A stretch of DNA of 64,000 bases from the NCBI RefSeq assembly GCF_900094595.1, contig NZ_FMAD01000002.1, positions 310,001 through 374,000 of the forward strand, given 5' to 3'. Positions 38,380 through 48,501 of this stretch are shown piece after piece; within the stretch, counting starts at the first letter, position 1; each line of letters begins with the position of its first letter. Origin of the DNA: Cupriavidus alkaliphilus. GTDB taxonomy: Bacteria > Pseudomonadota > Gammaproteobacteria > Burkholderiales > Burkholderiaceae. The notes under the pieces are model-generated. The model had not been told where the DNA came from, ran no database searches, and worked only from the letters and a program-made list of their open reading frames with translations. The position numbers were made by a program, and so were the translations under genes.

Positions 38380-39875
38380 TCAAGCGACTTGCCACCGACC
38401 GCCCCGATGGACCCGACGGCCTGCTGCAGGCGCGCCGCAAATGGATGGCGCAGGCACTGAAGCTGGGCGCGGGCACCGCCGTCCTGACGCTGGCCGGTCC
38501 GCAGATCGCGTTCGGCGCCGGCATCGTCGCGGTGCGCGTGTGGCCGGCGGAGGACTACACCCGCGTCACCATCGAATCCGATACGCCGCTGGCCGCGGTG
38601 CACCAGATGATCCGCGACCCCGACCGGCTGGTGGTGGACATCGACGGCCTTGACCTGTCGCCCACGCTGCGCGAGCTGGTGGCCAAGATCACGCCGAACG
38701 ACCCGTATATCCAGACCGTGCGCGTCGGCCAGAACCGCCCGCGCGTGGTCCGCATGGTGTTCGACCTGAAGGAAAACGTGGCGCCGCAGGTATTCACGCT
38801 GGCGCCCATCGGCAGCTACCGCAACCGGCTGGTGTTCGACCTGTACCCGGTCAACCCGCCCGACCCGCTGTGGAAGCTGGTGCGCGACACCGAGGAAAAG
38901 CAGCGCCGCTTTGCGACATCCGACCCGGCGCCGGGCGCCGAAGGCATCGCCGGCGCCCCGGCCGGCGCGGAGGAAGACGCCATCGGCGCGCTGGTGCGCC
39001 GCTTTGACGAGAAGGGCGAGATGCCGCCCACCACCGCGCCACTGCCGCCACCGGTGGCCGCGGCCCGGCCGAAGCCGTCGGCACCGCCGGTGCCGGCCCC
39101 GAACGCGCCGGTGGTGCCGCCGGTCGCGCGCGACAATCCCACCGCCGAGCGGCCGTTCAAGATGCGCCGCCTGCTGACCGTGGCGATCGACCCCGGCCAT
39201 GGCGGCGAAGACCCGGGCGCGATCGGCGCGGCCGGCTCGCGCGAGAAAGACGTGGTGCTGCAGATCGCGCACCGGCTGCGCGCCAAGATCGACGCCCAGC
39301 CCAATATGCGCGCGATGATGACGCGCGACGCCGATTTCTTCGTGCCGCTGAACGTGCGCGTGCAGAAGGCGCGCCGCGTGCAGGCAGACCTGTTCGTGTC
39401 GATCCACGCCGACGCCTTCCTGTCGCCCGAGGCGCGCGGCGCGTCGGTGTTCGCGCTGTCCGAGCGCGGCGCGTCCAGTACCGCGGCGCGCTGGCTGGCC
39501 AACAAGGAAAACGCCTCCGACCTGATCGGCGGCGCCAACATGGGCAACAAGGATGCGCAGGTGGCGCGCGTGCTGCTGGACCTGTCGACCACCGCGCAGA
39601 TCAACGACAGCCTGCTGGTGGGCAAGGCCGTGCTGGGCGAGATCGGCGGCATCAACAAGCTGCACAAGGCCCACGTCGAACAAGCCGGGTTTGCCGTGCT
39701 GAAGGCCCCGGATATTCCCTCGATCCTGATCGAGACCGCCTTCATCAGCAATCCGGAAGAAGAGCGCAAGCTCAACGACAACGCGCACCAGGAACAGCTG
39801 GCCAATGCCATCCTGAAGGGCATCCGCTCGTACTTCGCGCGCAATCCGCCGCTGTCGAAGAATCCGTCGGTCTGA
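38373..39875 (+). CDS. amiC: N-acetylmuramoyl-L-alanine amidase AmiC
   Basis: AmiC splits the amide bond between muramic acid and the peptide stem during daughter-cell separation. The 500-residue protein starts with an RR-containing segment and hydrophobic run (ARRKWMAQALKLGAGTAVLTLAG), which looks like a twin-arginine signal. A septal AMIN domain follows (VRVWPAEDYTRVTIESD), then a long Pro/Ala-rich linker, then an Amidase_3 catalytic domain with the zinc ligands in TVAIDPGHGGEDPGAIG, the glutamate in SREKDVVL, VSIHADAF and IPSILIETAFISNPEEE. A bidirectional terminator follows. Confidence 0.94.
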   Translation: MLIKRLATDRPDGPDGLLQARRKWMAQALKLGAGTAVLTLAGPQIAFGAGIVAVRVWPAEDYTRVTIESDTPLAAVHQMIRDPDRLVVDIDGLDLSPTLRELVAKITPNDPYIQTVRVGQNRPRVVRMVFDLKENVAPQVFTLAPIGSYRNRLVFDLYPVNPPDPLWKLVRDTEEKQRRFATSDPAPGAEGIAGAPAGAEEDAIGALVRRFDEKGEMPPTTAPLPPPVAAARPKPSAPPVPAPNAPVVPPVARDNPTAERPFKMRRLLTVAIDPGHGGEDPGAIGAAGSREKDVVLQIAHRLRAKIDAQPNMRAMMTRDADFFVPLNVRVQKARRVQADLFVSIHADAFLSPEARGASVFALSERGASSTAARWLANKENASDLIGGANMGNKDAQVARVLLDLSTTAQINDSLLVGKAVLGEIGGINKLHKAHVEQAGFAVLKAPDIPSILIETAFISNPEEERKLNDNAHQEQLANAILKGIRSYFARNPPLSKNPSV

Positions 39876-39899
39876 CCCGCCGCGCGGGCGGCAGGCACA

Positions 39900-39927
39900 A
39901 AAAAACCGGGGCATGCCCCGGTTTTTT
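39900..39927. terminator. bidirectional intrinsic terminator between amiC and the SBF-like gene
   Basis: A perfect 28-base palindrome pairs AAAAAACCGGGG with CCCCGGTTTTTT around a central CATG step. A and T runs on both sides let it end transcripts from both directions; both flanking genes converge here. Confidence 0.92.
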
Positions 39928-39941
39928 CATGGCGGCGGGCT

Positions 39942-40967
39942 TCAGGCACGCGCCGTGGCCTGGTCCTCCAGCAGCGCATCGCGGTTGGCATAGCGCGACG
40001 CGATCACCGAGCAGACGATCAGCTGCAGCTGGTGGTAGACCATCAGCGGCAGCACCAGCAAGCCCAGCGCCGGATGGCCGGCAAACAGGATCTTGGCCAT
40101 CGGGATGCCGTTGGCCAGGCTCTTCTTCGAGCCGCAGAACACCGCGGTGATCTCGTCCTCGACCGCAAAGCCCAGGCGGCGCGCGGTCAGCGTGGTGAAG
40201 CCCAGCACCACGAACAGCAGCACCGCGGCAATCCCCATCACCGCGCCGATGGTCTGCCACTGGTACTGGTGCCACAGGCCTTCGGCGGTGGCGTCGCAGA
40301 ACGACGAGTAGACGATCAGCACGATCACGCCGCGGTCGATCTTGTTGGTGATGTGCTTCTTTTTGGCGAGCCAGCTGCCGATCAGCGGGCGCAGCAGCTG
40401 CCCCAGCGCGAACGGCAGCAGCAGCTGCAGCGCCACGCCGGTCAGCGCCTTGCCCAGCGGCATCGAGGCGCCGCTGGCGCTGATCACCAGCCCCATCAGC
40501 AGCGGCGTCACCAGCATGCCGATCAGACCCGAAATGGTGGCGTTGAAGATCGCGCCCGAGACATTGCCGCGCGCCATCGAGGTCATGGCCACCGACGACG
40601 ACACCGTGGACGGCAGCGCGCACAGGAAGAACACGCCCAGCAGCAGGTCGGCCGGCAGCGTATTGCGCAGCGACAGCATCAGCAGCGCGCCCACCACCGG
40701 GAACACCACGTAGGTGAAGACCTGCACGAACACATGCAGGCGCCAGTGCTTCGCGCCCGCCACCAGCTTGTCGCGCGACAGCGCCGCGCCGTGCAGGAAG
40801 AACACCAGTGCCACGCCCAGGCTGGTCACCACGCCAAGGTGCAGCGGGCCGTCGCCGGTGCCCAGTTCGGGCGCGGCGAGCGCGATGGCGATGGCGGTCA
40901 GCATGACGAGCACAAAGCCGTCGATCAGGTCATAGAGCTTCTTGAGATTGCGGACAATACGGGACAT
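39942..40967 (-). CDS. SBF-like (bile acid:sodium symporter family) transporter
   Basis: This 341-residue membrane protein of the SBF-like/YfeH branch of the bile acid:sodium symporter superfamily has about ten hydrophobic segments. The family motifs VVFPVVGALLML, FFLCALPSTVSSSVAMTSMARGNVSGAIFNATIS and FCGSKKSLANGIPMAK are clear. Members are sodium-coupled organic anion carriers with mostly unknown substrates. It ends at the shared terminator and is divergent from a LysR gene across about 100 bases, so that regulator probably controls it. Confidence 0.9.
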   Translation of the reverse strand: MSRIVRNLKKLYDLIDGFVLVMLTAIAIALAAPELGTGDGPLHLGVVTSLGVALVFFLHGAALSRDKLVAGAKHWRLHVFVQVFTYVVFPVVGALLMLSLRNTLPADLLLGVFFLCALPSTVSSSVAMTSMARGNVSGAIFNATISGLIGMLVTPLLMGLVISASGASMPLGKALTGVALQLLLPFALGQLLRPLIGSWLAKKKHITNKIDRGVIVLIVYSSFCDATAEGLWHQYQWQTIGAVMGIAAVLLFVVLGFTTLTARRLGFAVEDEITAVFCGSKKSLANGIPMAKILFAGHPALGLLVLPLMVYHQLQLIVCSVIASRYANRDALLEDQATARA

Positions 40968-41036
40968 GACTGCGGTGAAATCCTGCGATGTTAGGGTTTT
41001 GCCTAGTATTGGACGCTAGCCGGGTCTAGAATGCAA

Positions 41037-41051
41037 ATTCATTTATAGAAT
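41037..41051. promoter_or_regulatory. candidate LysR binding site between the SBF-like gene and lysR
   Basis: ATTC-N7-GAAT fits the T-N11-A LysR box and lies 20 bases before the lysR start. The surrounding segment is AT-rich, and CTAGAAT at 41026 could serve as a -10 region. Confidence 0.45.
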
Positions 41052-41070
41052 CTATTTATCCGCTTGTTGC

Positions 41071-41988
41071 ATGAATTACACATTGCGTCAGTTGCGTGTG
41101 TTCCTGGCGGTGGCCAGCAGTGGCGGCTTCAGCCGGGCCGCGGACGCCGTCGGACTGACCCAGCCGGCAGTCAGCCGGGGCGTTGCCGAGCTGGAAGACG
41201 CGCTCGGCGTGCGCCTGCTGGACCGCACCACGCGCGAAGTGGTGCTGACCGAGGCCGGCCATGCGCTGGCACCGGCGCTGGAGCGACTGCTCGGGCAACT
41301 GGACGACACCCTCGAAGAAACGCGGCAGCTCGGTGAGCGCTATCGCGGCCGTGTAGTAATAGCCGGTGCACCGACCATCTCCGCCCGCCTGATGCCGCTC
41401 TACGTGGCCGCCTGCGCCGCGCAATATCCGGAAATCCGCCTGACCGTGCGCGATAACGTCCAGGCCGACGGGCTGGAGCAGGTCCGCGCCGGCGCGGTGG
41501 ACTTCGGCGTGCTGATCGACCCGCTGGTGCGCGACGGATTGCTGGTGGAGCCGGTGGCGACCGACCCGTTCTGCTTCGTATGCCGGCGCGACCATCCGCT
41601 GGCGCAGGCGGAATCGGTGCCGTGGTCGGCGCTGCATGGGATGCGGCTGGTGCTGCTGGACTTCGCCTCGGGCAGCCGGCCACTGATCGACCGCGTGTTC
41701 GGCCGCCATGGCGTGGTGCCGCACGTGGTGCAGGAGCTGGGCCATTCGGCCAGCGTGTTCGGCATGGTCGAGGCCGGCATCGGCGCGTCGGTGCTGCCGT
41801 CGTTCTCGCTGCCGCTGCCGGCGGCGTCCCCGCTGGTGTGGCGCCCGCTGGTGCCGCGCGAGGAACGCAGCATCGTCATGGTGCGGCGCGAGGACCGCTC
41901 CTTGTCGCCGGCCGCGGCGGCGGTGTGGGAGCTGGTGCGGCGCCTGACGGTTCGGGCCGAGGCGCCGACGATCAGCGCCGCGGCCTGA
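41071..41988 (+). CDS. LysR-family transcriptional regulator
   Basis: This 305-residue LysR regulator has an N-terminal helix-turn-helix (LRQLRVFLAVASSGGFSRAADAVGLTQPAVSRGVAELE) and an effector domain beginning RGRVVIAGAPTISARLMPLY. It is divergent from the SBF-like transporter gene and is its most likely regulator. The 3' end is convergent with the methyltransferase gene, 33 bases apart. The effector is unknown. Confidence 0.92.
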   Translation: MNYTLRQLRVFLAVASSGGFSRAADAVGLTQPAVSRGVAELEDALGVRLLDRTTREVVLTEAGHALAPALERLLGQLDDTLEETRQLGERYRGRVVIAGAPTISARLMPLYVAACAAQYPEIRLTVRDNVQADGLEQVRAGAVDFGVLIDPLVRDGLLVEPVATDPFCFVCRRDHPLAQAESVPWSALHGMRLVLLDFASGSRPLIDRVFGRHGVVPHVVQELGHSASVFGMVEAGIGASVLPSFSLPLPAASPLVWRPLVPREERSIVMVRREDRSLSPAAAAVWELVRRLTVRAEAPTISAAA

Positions 41989-42021
41989 ATCGCTGAAGCG
42001 CCTGCGTCCGGACAGATCCGG

Positions 42022-42801
42022 TCAGCGCGCGGTGACCATCACCGCTTCCAGCTCGAAGCTGCCGTCTGCCTGCACGCGATAGTGCTCGCGCACTTCCGCT
42101 GGCGCGACCTGCCACAGGTGCCGGATCGCGTCCACCGCCACCGCCGGCGTGCGCATGCGCTGCACCCAGCTGTCGAAATCGATGCCGATGCGCCAAGTCC
42201 CCGATACGGCAATGCCATCCGCGGCAAAACGCGCGGCTTCGAACATCGCGCGCCAGCCCGCCGGCGTGTAGTCGCGTACGTGCGAAGGGTCGCGCAGCAA
42301 CTCGACCGATTGCAGCCAGGTATCGCGCAGCGGGTCCGGCGCGCCGGCGATGTCGATCAGCACCACCTTGCCGCCGGGCTTGAGCACGCGGCGGATCTCG
42401 GTCAGCGCCGCCGGCACGTCGCGCCAGTGGTGCGCGCTCATGCGCGACACCACCGCGCAGAAGCTGGCATCGTCGAACGGCAGTTGCTCGGCCGCGCCCT
42501 GGCGGGTGCGCACGTTGGCCAGCCCGCGCTCGCGCGCCGCGGCCTCGACCACGGCCAGCATGTCGGCCGACAAATCGTAAGCGGTCACCTCGCCCGCCAC
42601 CGCCGCGGCGGCAAAGCTGGCATGGCCGGCGCCGCAACCGAGATCGAGCACGCGGCTGCGCGCGCGGTTGGCCGCGGGAATCAGCGCGGCCAGTTCGTCC
42701 TTCAGTTGCTGCAGGTCCGCGCCGCTGGCGTGGACCGCGCTGGTGAGATAGGCGCTGGCGGTGGCGCCGAACTGGGCGGCGACGAGTTCCTGTTGCTGCA
42801 T
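42022..42801 (-). CDS. class I SAM-dependent methyltransferase
   Basis: This 259-residue methyltransferase has the class I motif I VLDLGCGAGHASFAAA at about residues 51-66, motif II around VTAYDLSADML, and SRMSAHHWRDVPAALTEIRRVLKPGGKVVLID as motif III/IV, similar to UbiE-like and Methyltransf_11 proteins. The start MQQQELVAAQFG has AAGGAG upstream. It is divergent from the XRE regulator gene across 159 bases. The substrate cannot be told. Confidence 0.9.
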   Translation of the reverse strand: MQQQELVAAQFGATASAYLTSAVHASGADLQQLKDELAALIPAANRARSRVLDLGCGAGHASFAAAAVAGEVTAYDLSADMLAVVEAAARERGLANVRTRQGAAEQLPFDDASFCAVVSRMSAHHWRDVPAALTEIRRVLKPGGKVVLIDIAGAPDPLRDTWLQSVELLRDPSHVRDYTPAGWRAMFEAARFAADGIAVSGTWRIGIDFDSWVQRMRTPAVAVDAIRHLWQVAPAEVREHYRVQADGSFELEAVMVTAR

Positions 42802-42960
42802 GGTGCTGGGCTCCTTGGGCCGCGGCCGAGCCAGGTCGGGCGGGCGCTGTCGTTGTCGGGGACGGGACTTGCCCGCGAGGCGGGTTCGGCATACTGTAGG
42901 CGGGCCATTTTCCCGGTACAAGTCATCGCTTTATCCTGGTATAAACGCCACCAGCCTGCC

Positions 42961-43770
42961 ATGCCGCCACCCGCCCGACCTGAAGACCCGCCATCCTCGC
43001 CAGCCTCGCGCGAAGCCGTGCTCGGCGCCTTCCTGCGCGCGCACCGCGAACGCATGGCGCCGGCGGACGTGGGGCTGGCGCCAGGCCGGCGCCGGCGCAC
43101 GCCGGGGCTGCGCCGCGAGGAAGTCGCGCAGCTGGCAGGACTGAGCACAACGTGGGTGACATGGCTGGAGCAGGGCCGGCCGGTAGCTCTTTCGGCGCGC
43201 GCGCTGGCCAGCCTGGCCGCGGCGCTGCGGCTGTCGCGCGCCGAGCGCGCCTACCTGTTCGAGCTGGCCGGCCGGCGCGATCCGCAGCACGCCGCCGGCG
43301 AGCCGGTGCCGCCCGCGGTGCTGGCCAGCGTGCATGCCATCGACGGACCGGCGTACCTGCTCGACCGTCAATGGACCGCGCTGGCCTGGAACGCCGCGGC
43401 CGCGGCGTTGTTCACCGGCTGGCTCGACGACGCCGCCACCGAGCGCAACCTGCTGCGCGCGATGTTCCTGTCGCCGGCGCTGCAGGCACTGGTGCAAGAC
43501 TGGCCGCACCGCGCCGCGCGCCTGGTGGCCGAATTCCGCGCGCACAGCATCCGCCACGCCGATGCGGCGCCGACGCGGGCATTGATCGAGGGATTGATGG
43601 CGGAGAGCGCGGACTTCCGCGCCGCCTGGCTGTCGCAGGACGTGGAAGAGCGCGAGGGCGGGCGCCGCGGCTTTCGCCATCCACGCCAGGGCGCGCTGCA
43701 GTTCGAGCAGCTGACGCTGGTGCCGGCGGCGGCGCCGGGGCTGATGCTGGTGATGCTGCTGCCCGGCTGA
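42961..43770 (+). CDS. XRE-family regulator with MmyB-like ligand-binding domain
   Basis: This 269-residue regulator has a Cro/C1-type helix-turn-helix (LGAFLRAHRERM, TPGLRREEVAQLAGLSTTWVTWLEQGR, SARALASLAAALRLSRAERAYLFELAG) followed by a MmyB-like effector domain (GPAYLLDRQWTALAWNAAAAALF, and the usual late FRHPRQGALQFEQLTLVP). Members often regulate a divergent dehydrogenase or methyltransferase gene, and here a methyltransferase gene is divergent. The first 20 residues are Pro-rich. Confidence 0.9.
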   Translation: MPPPARPEDPPSSPASREAVLGAFLRAHRERMAPADVGLAPGRRRRTPGLRREEVAQLAGLSTTWVTWLEQGRPVALSARALASLAAALRLSRAERAYLFELAGRRDPQHAAGEPVPPAVLASVHAIDGPAYLLDRQWTALAWNAAAAALFTGWLDDAATERNLLRAMFLSPALQALVQDWPHRAARLVAEFRAHSIRHADAAPTRALIEGLMAESADFRAAWLSQDVEEREGGRRGFRHPRQGALQFEQLTLVPAAAPGLMLVMLLPG

Positions 43771-43788
43771 GCGGGCAGCGGGCGGCGC

Positions 43789-44547
43789 TTACTTGGGCTG
43801 CATCCGGATCGCCCCGTCCAGGCGGATCACCTCGCCGTTGAGCATGGGGTTCTCGATGATCGAGCGCGCCAGCTTCGCATATTCGGCGGGCCGCCCCAGC
43901 CGCGACGGGAACGGCACCATCTTGCCCAGCGCGTCCTGCACCTCCTGCGGCATGCCCAGCAGCATCGGGGTCTCGAACAGCCCCGGGGCGATGGTCATGC
44001 AGCGCACGCCATCGCGCGCCAGGTCGCGCGCGATCGCCAGCGTCATGCCGACCACGCCGCCCTTGGACGCGGCATAGGCGGCCTGGCCGATCTGCCCGTC
44101 GAAGGCCGCCACCGAGGCGGTATTGATGATCACGCCGCGCTCGCCCTCGCTGTCGGGGGTGTTCTGCACCATCGCCGCGGCGGCCAGGCGGATCATGTTG
44201 AAGGTGCCGATCAGGTTGATGCGGATGGTCTTGTCGAAGGCATCGAGCGGGTGCGGGCCGTTCTTGCCGACGGTCTTGTTGGCGGTGGCAATGCCAGCGC
44301 AATTGATTAGCCCGGCGAGACGCCCAAGGGACTGGGCCGCCGCGACCGCGGCCTGGCCATCGGCTTCCGAGGTCACGTCGCAGCGCACGAACCGGCCGCC
44401 GGTTTCGGCCGCCAGGGCCTGGCCGGCGGCCTCGTTCAGGTCGGCGATGACGACCCTGGCGCCGGATTCGGCCAGCAGGCGGGCGCTGCCGGCGCCAAGG
44501 CCGGACGCGCCGCCGGTGATGATGAATACGTTGTCCTTGATTTCCAC
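43789..44547 (-). CDS. short-chain dehydrogenase/reductase (HSD10-like 3-hydroxyacyl-CoA dehydrogenase type)
   Basis: This 252-residue SDR has the NAD-binding [20 protein letters not shown] motif, the DLNEAAG acidic residue that prefers NAD, the NCAGIA motif, and the catalytic Ser-Tyr-Lys ([11 protein letters not shown] and AAYAASKGG). The block [19 protein letters not shown] is typical of type II 3-hydroxyacyl-CoA dehydrogenases in branched-chain or fatty acid breakdown. It is preceded by a long palindromic operator, consistent with a catabolic gene under repressor control. Confidence 0.93.
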   Translation of the reverse strand: MEIKDNVFIITGGASGLGAGSARLLAESGARVVIADLNEAAGQALAAETGGRFVRCDVTSEADGQAAVAAAQSLGRLAGLINCAGIATANKTVGKNGPHPLDAFDKTIRINLIGTFNMIRLAAAAMVQNTPDSEGERGVIINTASVAAFDGQIGQAAYAASKGGVVGMTLAIARDLARDGVRCMTIAPGLFETPMLLGMPQEVQDALGKMVPFPSRLGRPAEYAKLARSIIENPMLNGEVIRLDGAIRMQPK

Positions 44548-44568
44548 GATGGTGTCTCCTCGGTGTGA

Positions 44569-44590
44569 TTGCCGTTTACGTAAACGTCAA
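44569..44590. promoter_or_regulatory. 22-bp near-perfect palindromic operator upstream of the SDR gene
   Basis: A 14-bp perfect core, CGTTTACGTAAACG, is extended by matching TTG and CAA outer arms with one mismatched pair. It lies 22-43 bases before the SDR start codon. From memory it resembles operators of regulators of acyl-CoA and branched-chain amino acid catabolism (LiuR or TetR types); this is not verified. Confidence 0.7.
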
Positions 44591-44666
44591 TATTGTACGG
44601 GCCAAGGCGTGGCATGCAAGGGGTATCAAGGGTGGTTTCGGGTGGGCTGTATACGGGGCTAAAAAT

Positions 44667-44694
44667 GAAAAAGCGGCCGGAAGGCCGCTTTTTC
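44667..44694. terminator. intrinsic terminator downstream of adk
   Basis: GAAAAAGCGGCC and GGCCGCTTTTTC pair around GGAA, with A and T runs on both sides. It lies 27 bases after the adk stop and can act in either direction. Confidence 0.9.
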
Positions 44695-44721
44695 AATCGT
44701 GGTGCACTGGCGAAGAACCGG

Positions 44722-45387
<666 letters not shown>

Positions 45388-45789
45388 TTACGGGTCCTCA
45401 GTGTTTTTAATCCGGTATGGCGGGAGATCAGAAGGAGGGTAACGCCGTAACTTGACGCGAGACTGACTGCGGTCCCGGTGCGCGCTGACTGCGTTCAGCG
45501 CGGGCACGGCTCAGGCGTACCCACGCGTACGGCCGGCGGCGGCTGCCAGGGGGATGGCGGCGCGGCGCACCGGACGGGCTCTATCTTTATCTCCCCACCG
45601 AGCCTTGGCCGGCGGCGCGATTGCTCGCGCCAGCGGGGCGGCTCTGTATCGGCAAGCATTATGCCATGAGGCAGCGGGGATTCGGCCCGAATTCGGCCCC
45701 CCGGTTCGGTTGCAGCAGAATCGACCGGAGCGGGCAGGCGCCCGCATGGTGGCCCGGCCGGCACCGGCGCAAACGCCCGGGGATGCCGC
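45388..45789. other. intergenic region between kdsB and adk
   Basis: No gene could be supported in these 402 bases. A perfect 8-bp-stem hairpin (CGCGCTGA and TCAGCGCG) occurs at 45481-45502, about 95 bases before adk, and could be an RNA element or a weak terminator. A repeated ATTCGGCCC motif occurs near 45680-45705. The adk promoter should be in this stretch. Confidence 0.4.
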
Positions 45790-46599
45790 TCAGGGCCCTT
45801 CCTGTGCCATCGACTGCGCCCACAGCGCGCGCACCCGCTCGAGGTCGGCCTGGGTGTCGACGCCGGGAGCGGGCGCGGCGGCGGTCTGCATCACGGCAAT
45901 GCGCTCGCCGTGCCACATGGCGCGCAGCTGCTCCAGCGCCTCGGCCTGCTCCAGCGGTGCCGGGGCCAGCGTCGGGAAGCGGCGCAGGAATCCGGCACGA
46001 TAGGCGTACAGGCCGATATGACGCAGCACCGGCATGTCCGGCAGCGGCACCCGGGCCGACGCGGCGGGCATGGACGGCACGCCGGACCATGCGTCGCGCG
46101 CCCACGGAATCGGCGCGCGCGAGAAATACAGCGCGCGCCCGGCGGCGTCGCACACCACCTTGACCACGTTGGGATTGAATACCTCGGCGCTGTCGTGCAG
46201 CGGATGGGCCGCGGTGGCGATGGCGCAATCCGCGTGGTGCGCCAGGTGCAGCGCGACTTCGTCGATCAGCGCCGGCTCGATCAGCGGCTCGTCGCCCTGC
46301 ACGTTGACGACGATGGCGTCATCGGGCAGGCCCAGGTGCGCGGCGACCTCGGACAGGCGGTCGGTGCCGGAGGGGTGGTCGGCGCGGGTCAGCACGGCTT
46401 CGATGCCGTGCGCGGCGCAGGCCTGCGCCACCGCGGGCGCGTCGGTGGCGACCACGGTGCGCTGTGCCGACGACGCGTGCGCGCGCTCGGCCACGCGCAC
46501 CACCATCGGGCGCCCGCCGATATCGGCCAGGGGCTTGTCGGGCAGGCGGGTCGAAGCCAGTCGCGCGGGAATGACGACGGTAAATGCGGGGAGGGTCAT
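45790..46599 (-). CDS. kdsB: 3-deoxy-manno-octulosonate cytidylyltransferase
   Basis: KdsB activates Kdo with CTP for lipopolysaccharide inner core synthesis. The 269-residue protein has the [27 protein letters not shown] motif, [10 protein letters not shown] metal site, and [11 protein letters not shown]. The start [13 protein letters not shown] was chosen from the family; the longer frame upstream runs antisense through trm112. It follows trm112 by 11 bases in the exbB-exbD-lpxK-trm112-kdsB operon, which joins envelope energy transduction and lipid A/Kdo genes. Confidence 0.96.
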   Translation of the reverse strand: MTLPAFTVVIPARLASTRLPDKPLADIGGRPMVVRVAERAHASSAQRTVVATDAPAVAQACAAHGIEAVLTRADHPSGTDRLSEVAAHLGLPDDAIVVNVQGDEPLIEPALIDEVALHLAHHADCAIATAAHPLHDSAEVFNPNVVKVVCDAAGRALYFSRAPIPWARDAWSGVPSMPAASARVPLPDMPVLRHIGLYAYRAGFLRRFPTLAPAPLEQAEALEQLRAMWHGERIAVMQTAAAPAPGVDTQADLERVRALWAQSMAQEGP

Positions 46600-46610
46600 G
46601 GCCGCGCTGC

Positions 46611-46814
46611 TCAGTTGCCTGCAGGCGCGTCCGGCTCGATGACGCGGCCCGGCACCGACTGGCGGGCCTCGTCGGCCAGCATCACGGGGATGCCGTCGCG
46701 GATCGGGTAGGCCAGCTTGTCGGCGTGGCAGATCAGCTCCTGCGCGGCGCGGTCGTATTCCAGCTTGCCCTTGCATAGCGGGCAGACCAGGATTTCAAGC
46801 AGCCGGTTGTCCAT
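46611..46814 (-). CDS. Trm112-family zinc-ribbon-like protein
   Basis: This 67-residue protein of the Trm112/YcaR family has [25 protein letters not shown], with a CxxC pair and a third cysteine, and the [12 protein letters not shown] motif. In bacteria these small proteins are often encoded between lpxK and kdsB, as here, and their role is not settled. The start overlaps the end of lpxK by 20 bases. Confidence 0.92.
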   Translation of the reverse strand: MDNRLLEILVCPLCKGKLEYDRAAQELICHADKLAYPIRDGIPVMLADEARQSVPGRVIEPDAPAGN

Positions 46815-47898
46815 CTCGGTGTTCCTCGTTGCGCCCGGCGGCGCCGCTCGCGGCGGCCGGCGCGGTCGGCGCGGGTTGGATTTGCGCCTGCACGGCGCGG
46901 CGGATTTTATCGATCAGGCCCGCATCGATCACGGGCCTGGTAGGCACGACCCAGATGCGCGGGTCGTCGAAGCGCTCGCATTTTACGGCATCCTTCTCGG
47001 TGATCAGGATCACGTCGGCATCGAGCGCATCGGGATGGTCGACGAACGGGTCGGCGACGAAGTCATAGTGATCGGGCAGCGGCAGCGTCCTGGGCGCCAG
47101 GCCGGCGCCGCGCAGGCTGGCAAAGAAGCGCTCGGGGTTGCCGATGCCGGCGGCGGCCAGCACGCGCCGTCCGGCAAAGGCGCTGAGCGGCCGCGCCATG
47201 GTGGGGTCGGCAAGCTGCCAGGCGTCATCGAGTTCCAGGCGCATGCCGTACACGCCGGGGCGGTCGGGCGTGGCGCGGAAGTTGGGGTCGTTGATCAGGG
47301 TGGCGTCGCGCGGGCGCGAGAGCGGCTCGCGCAGCGGACCCGCCGGCAGCATCAGGCCATTGCCGCCCATGCGCGCGTCGAACATCACGATCTCGAAATC
47401 GCGCTGCAGCTTGTAATGCTGCAGGCCGTCGTCGAGCAGCAGCACGTTGATGCCGGGGTGCGACACCAGCATGGCCTGCGCGCACAGCGCGCGGTCGGGG
47501 AAGACCCAGACCGGCACGTCGGTGGCGCGCGCGATCAGCAGCGGTTCGTCGCCGACGTCGCCGGCCTGCGAGGTCGGCTTGACCCGGCGCGGGTGCTTAA
47601 GCGCCACGCCGTAGCCGCGCGAGACCACGCCGGGCCGCAGCCCGGCCTCGGTCAGCGCATGCGCCAGCGCGATCACCGCGGGGGTCTTGCCGGTGCCGCC
47701 CACGGTGACGTTGCCGACCACCACTACCGGCATCGGCAGTCGCGTCGACTTGAACCAGCCGCGCTGGTAGCCATGGCGGCGCACCCGCGCGACCAGGCCG
47801 AACAGCAGCGAGAACGGCAGCATGACCCACGCGAACCAGCCGCGGCGTTGCCACTGGGCGGTCACGAAGTCGGCAAGGGCATGGCGGGGAACGGGCAT
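46795..47898 (-). CDS. lpxK: tetraacyldisaccharide 4'-kinase
   Basis: LpxK phosphorylates the lipid A disaccharide at the 4' position on the inner membrane face. The 367-residue protein has a single N-terminal membrane segment ([19 protein letters not shown]), the Walker [19 protein letters not shown], the VVSRGYG segment, [23 protein letters not shown], and [14 protein letters not shown]. The C-terminal 25 residues are Ala/Pro-rich and run 20 bases into trm112. The start [20 protein letters not shown] suits the family. Confidence 0.95.
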   Translation of the reverse strand: MPVPRHALADFVTAQWQRRGWFAWVMLPFSLLFGLVARVRRHGYQRGWFKSTRLPMPVVVVGNVTVGGTGKTPAVIALAHALTEAGLRPGVVSRGYGVALKHPRRVKPTSQAGDVGDEPLLIARATDVPVWVFPDRALCAQAMLVSHPGINVLLLDDGLQHYKLQRDFEIVMFDARMGGNGLMLPAGPLREPLSRPRDATLINDPNFRATPDRPGVYGMRLELDDAWQLADPTMARPLSAFAGRRVLAAAGIGNPERFFASLRGAGLAPRTLPLPDHYDFVADPFVDHPDALDADVILITEKDAVKCERFDDPRIWVVPTRPVIDAGLIDKIRRAVQAQIQPAPTAPAAASGAAGRNEEHRDGQPAA

Positions 47899-48051
47899 GG
47901 ACGCGGCGGGCGAGAGTCGATGGTCGGGATGCGATTGTAGTGCGCTCGCGGCTTCGCCCCTCGGGGCGGCACAACCATTATGGGCATTGCCGTGCGCATG
48001 GGGCAAGCCCGCCGGCCGCCGCCGATGCTGGCGCGCAGGCCCGTACGAGGG

Positions 48052-48477
48052 TCAGCGCGGCTGCGCGCTCTGCGTGGCGAAGGTCAGGCGCGACAGCCCG
48101 GCCAGTCGCGCGGCCTCCAACACATTGACCACGGCCTGGTGCGTCGCCTGTGCGTCGGCATTGACGATCACCACCGGCGGCTGGCCGCCGGCGCCCGCGA
48201 CGGTGCGCAGCTGGTCGGCCAGGCTGGTGACGTCCTTGTGCTCCATCACCTGCTTGTTGACCGAGTAGACCCCGCGCGCCGACACCGACACCACGATTTC
48301 CTGCGGCTGCTGGCGCGCGCGCTCGGCGTCGGCGGTGGGCAGCTGGATCTGCAGCTCGGTAAAGCGCGAGTACGTGGTCGTGATCATCAGGAAGATCAGG
48401 ATCACGAGCAGCACGTCGATCAGCGGGATCAGGTTGATCTCCGGCTCTTCGCGCCGCTGGCGGGAACGGAAGTGCAT
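48052..48477 (-). CDS. exbD: biopolymer transport protein ExbD/TolR family
   Basis: ExbD couples proton flow through ExbB to energise TonB-dependent or Tol-type envelope transport. The 141-residue protein has the charged N-terminus followed by one membrane helix (INLIPLIDVLLVILIFLMITTTY) with the essential aspartate, and a periplasmic domain with the ELQIQLPTA and VVIVNADAQATHQAVVNVLEAARLAG segments. It follows exbB by 24 bases and precedes lpxK by about 150 bases. Confidence 0.95.
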   Translation of the reverse strand: MHFRSRQRREEPEINLIPLIDVLLVILIFLMITTTYSRFTELQIQLPTADAERARQQPQEIVVSVSARGVYSVNKQVMEHKDVTSLADQLRTVAGAGGQPPVVIVNADAQATHQAVVNVLEAARLAGLSRLTFATQSAQPR

Positions 48478-48501
48478 GGTGGTCCGGGGTGCGTGCGGCG
48501 C

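Noticed and set aside
45481..45502. Hairpin before adk as a terminator of kdsB
   Set aside because: No T-run on either strand and it lies 290 bases after the kdsB stop; left as an undefined hairpin.
45554..46003. Forward open frame of about 150 codons upstream of and inside kdsB
   Set aside because: It runs antisense into kdsB, has no ribosome-binding site and no family likeness.
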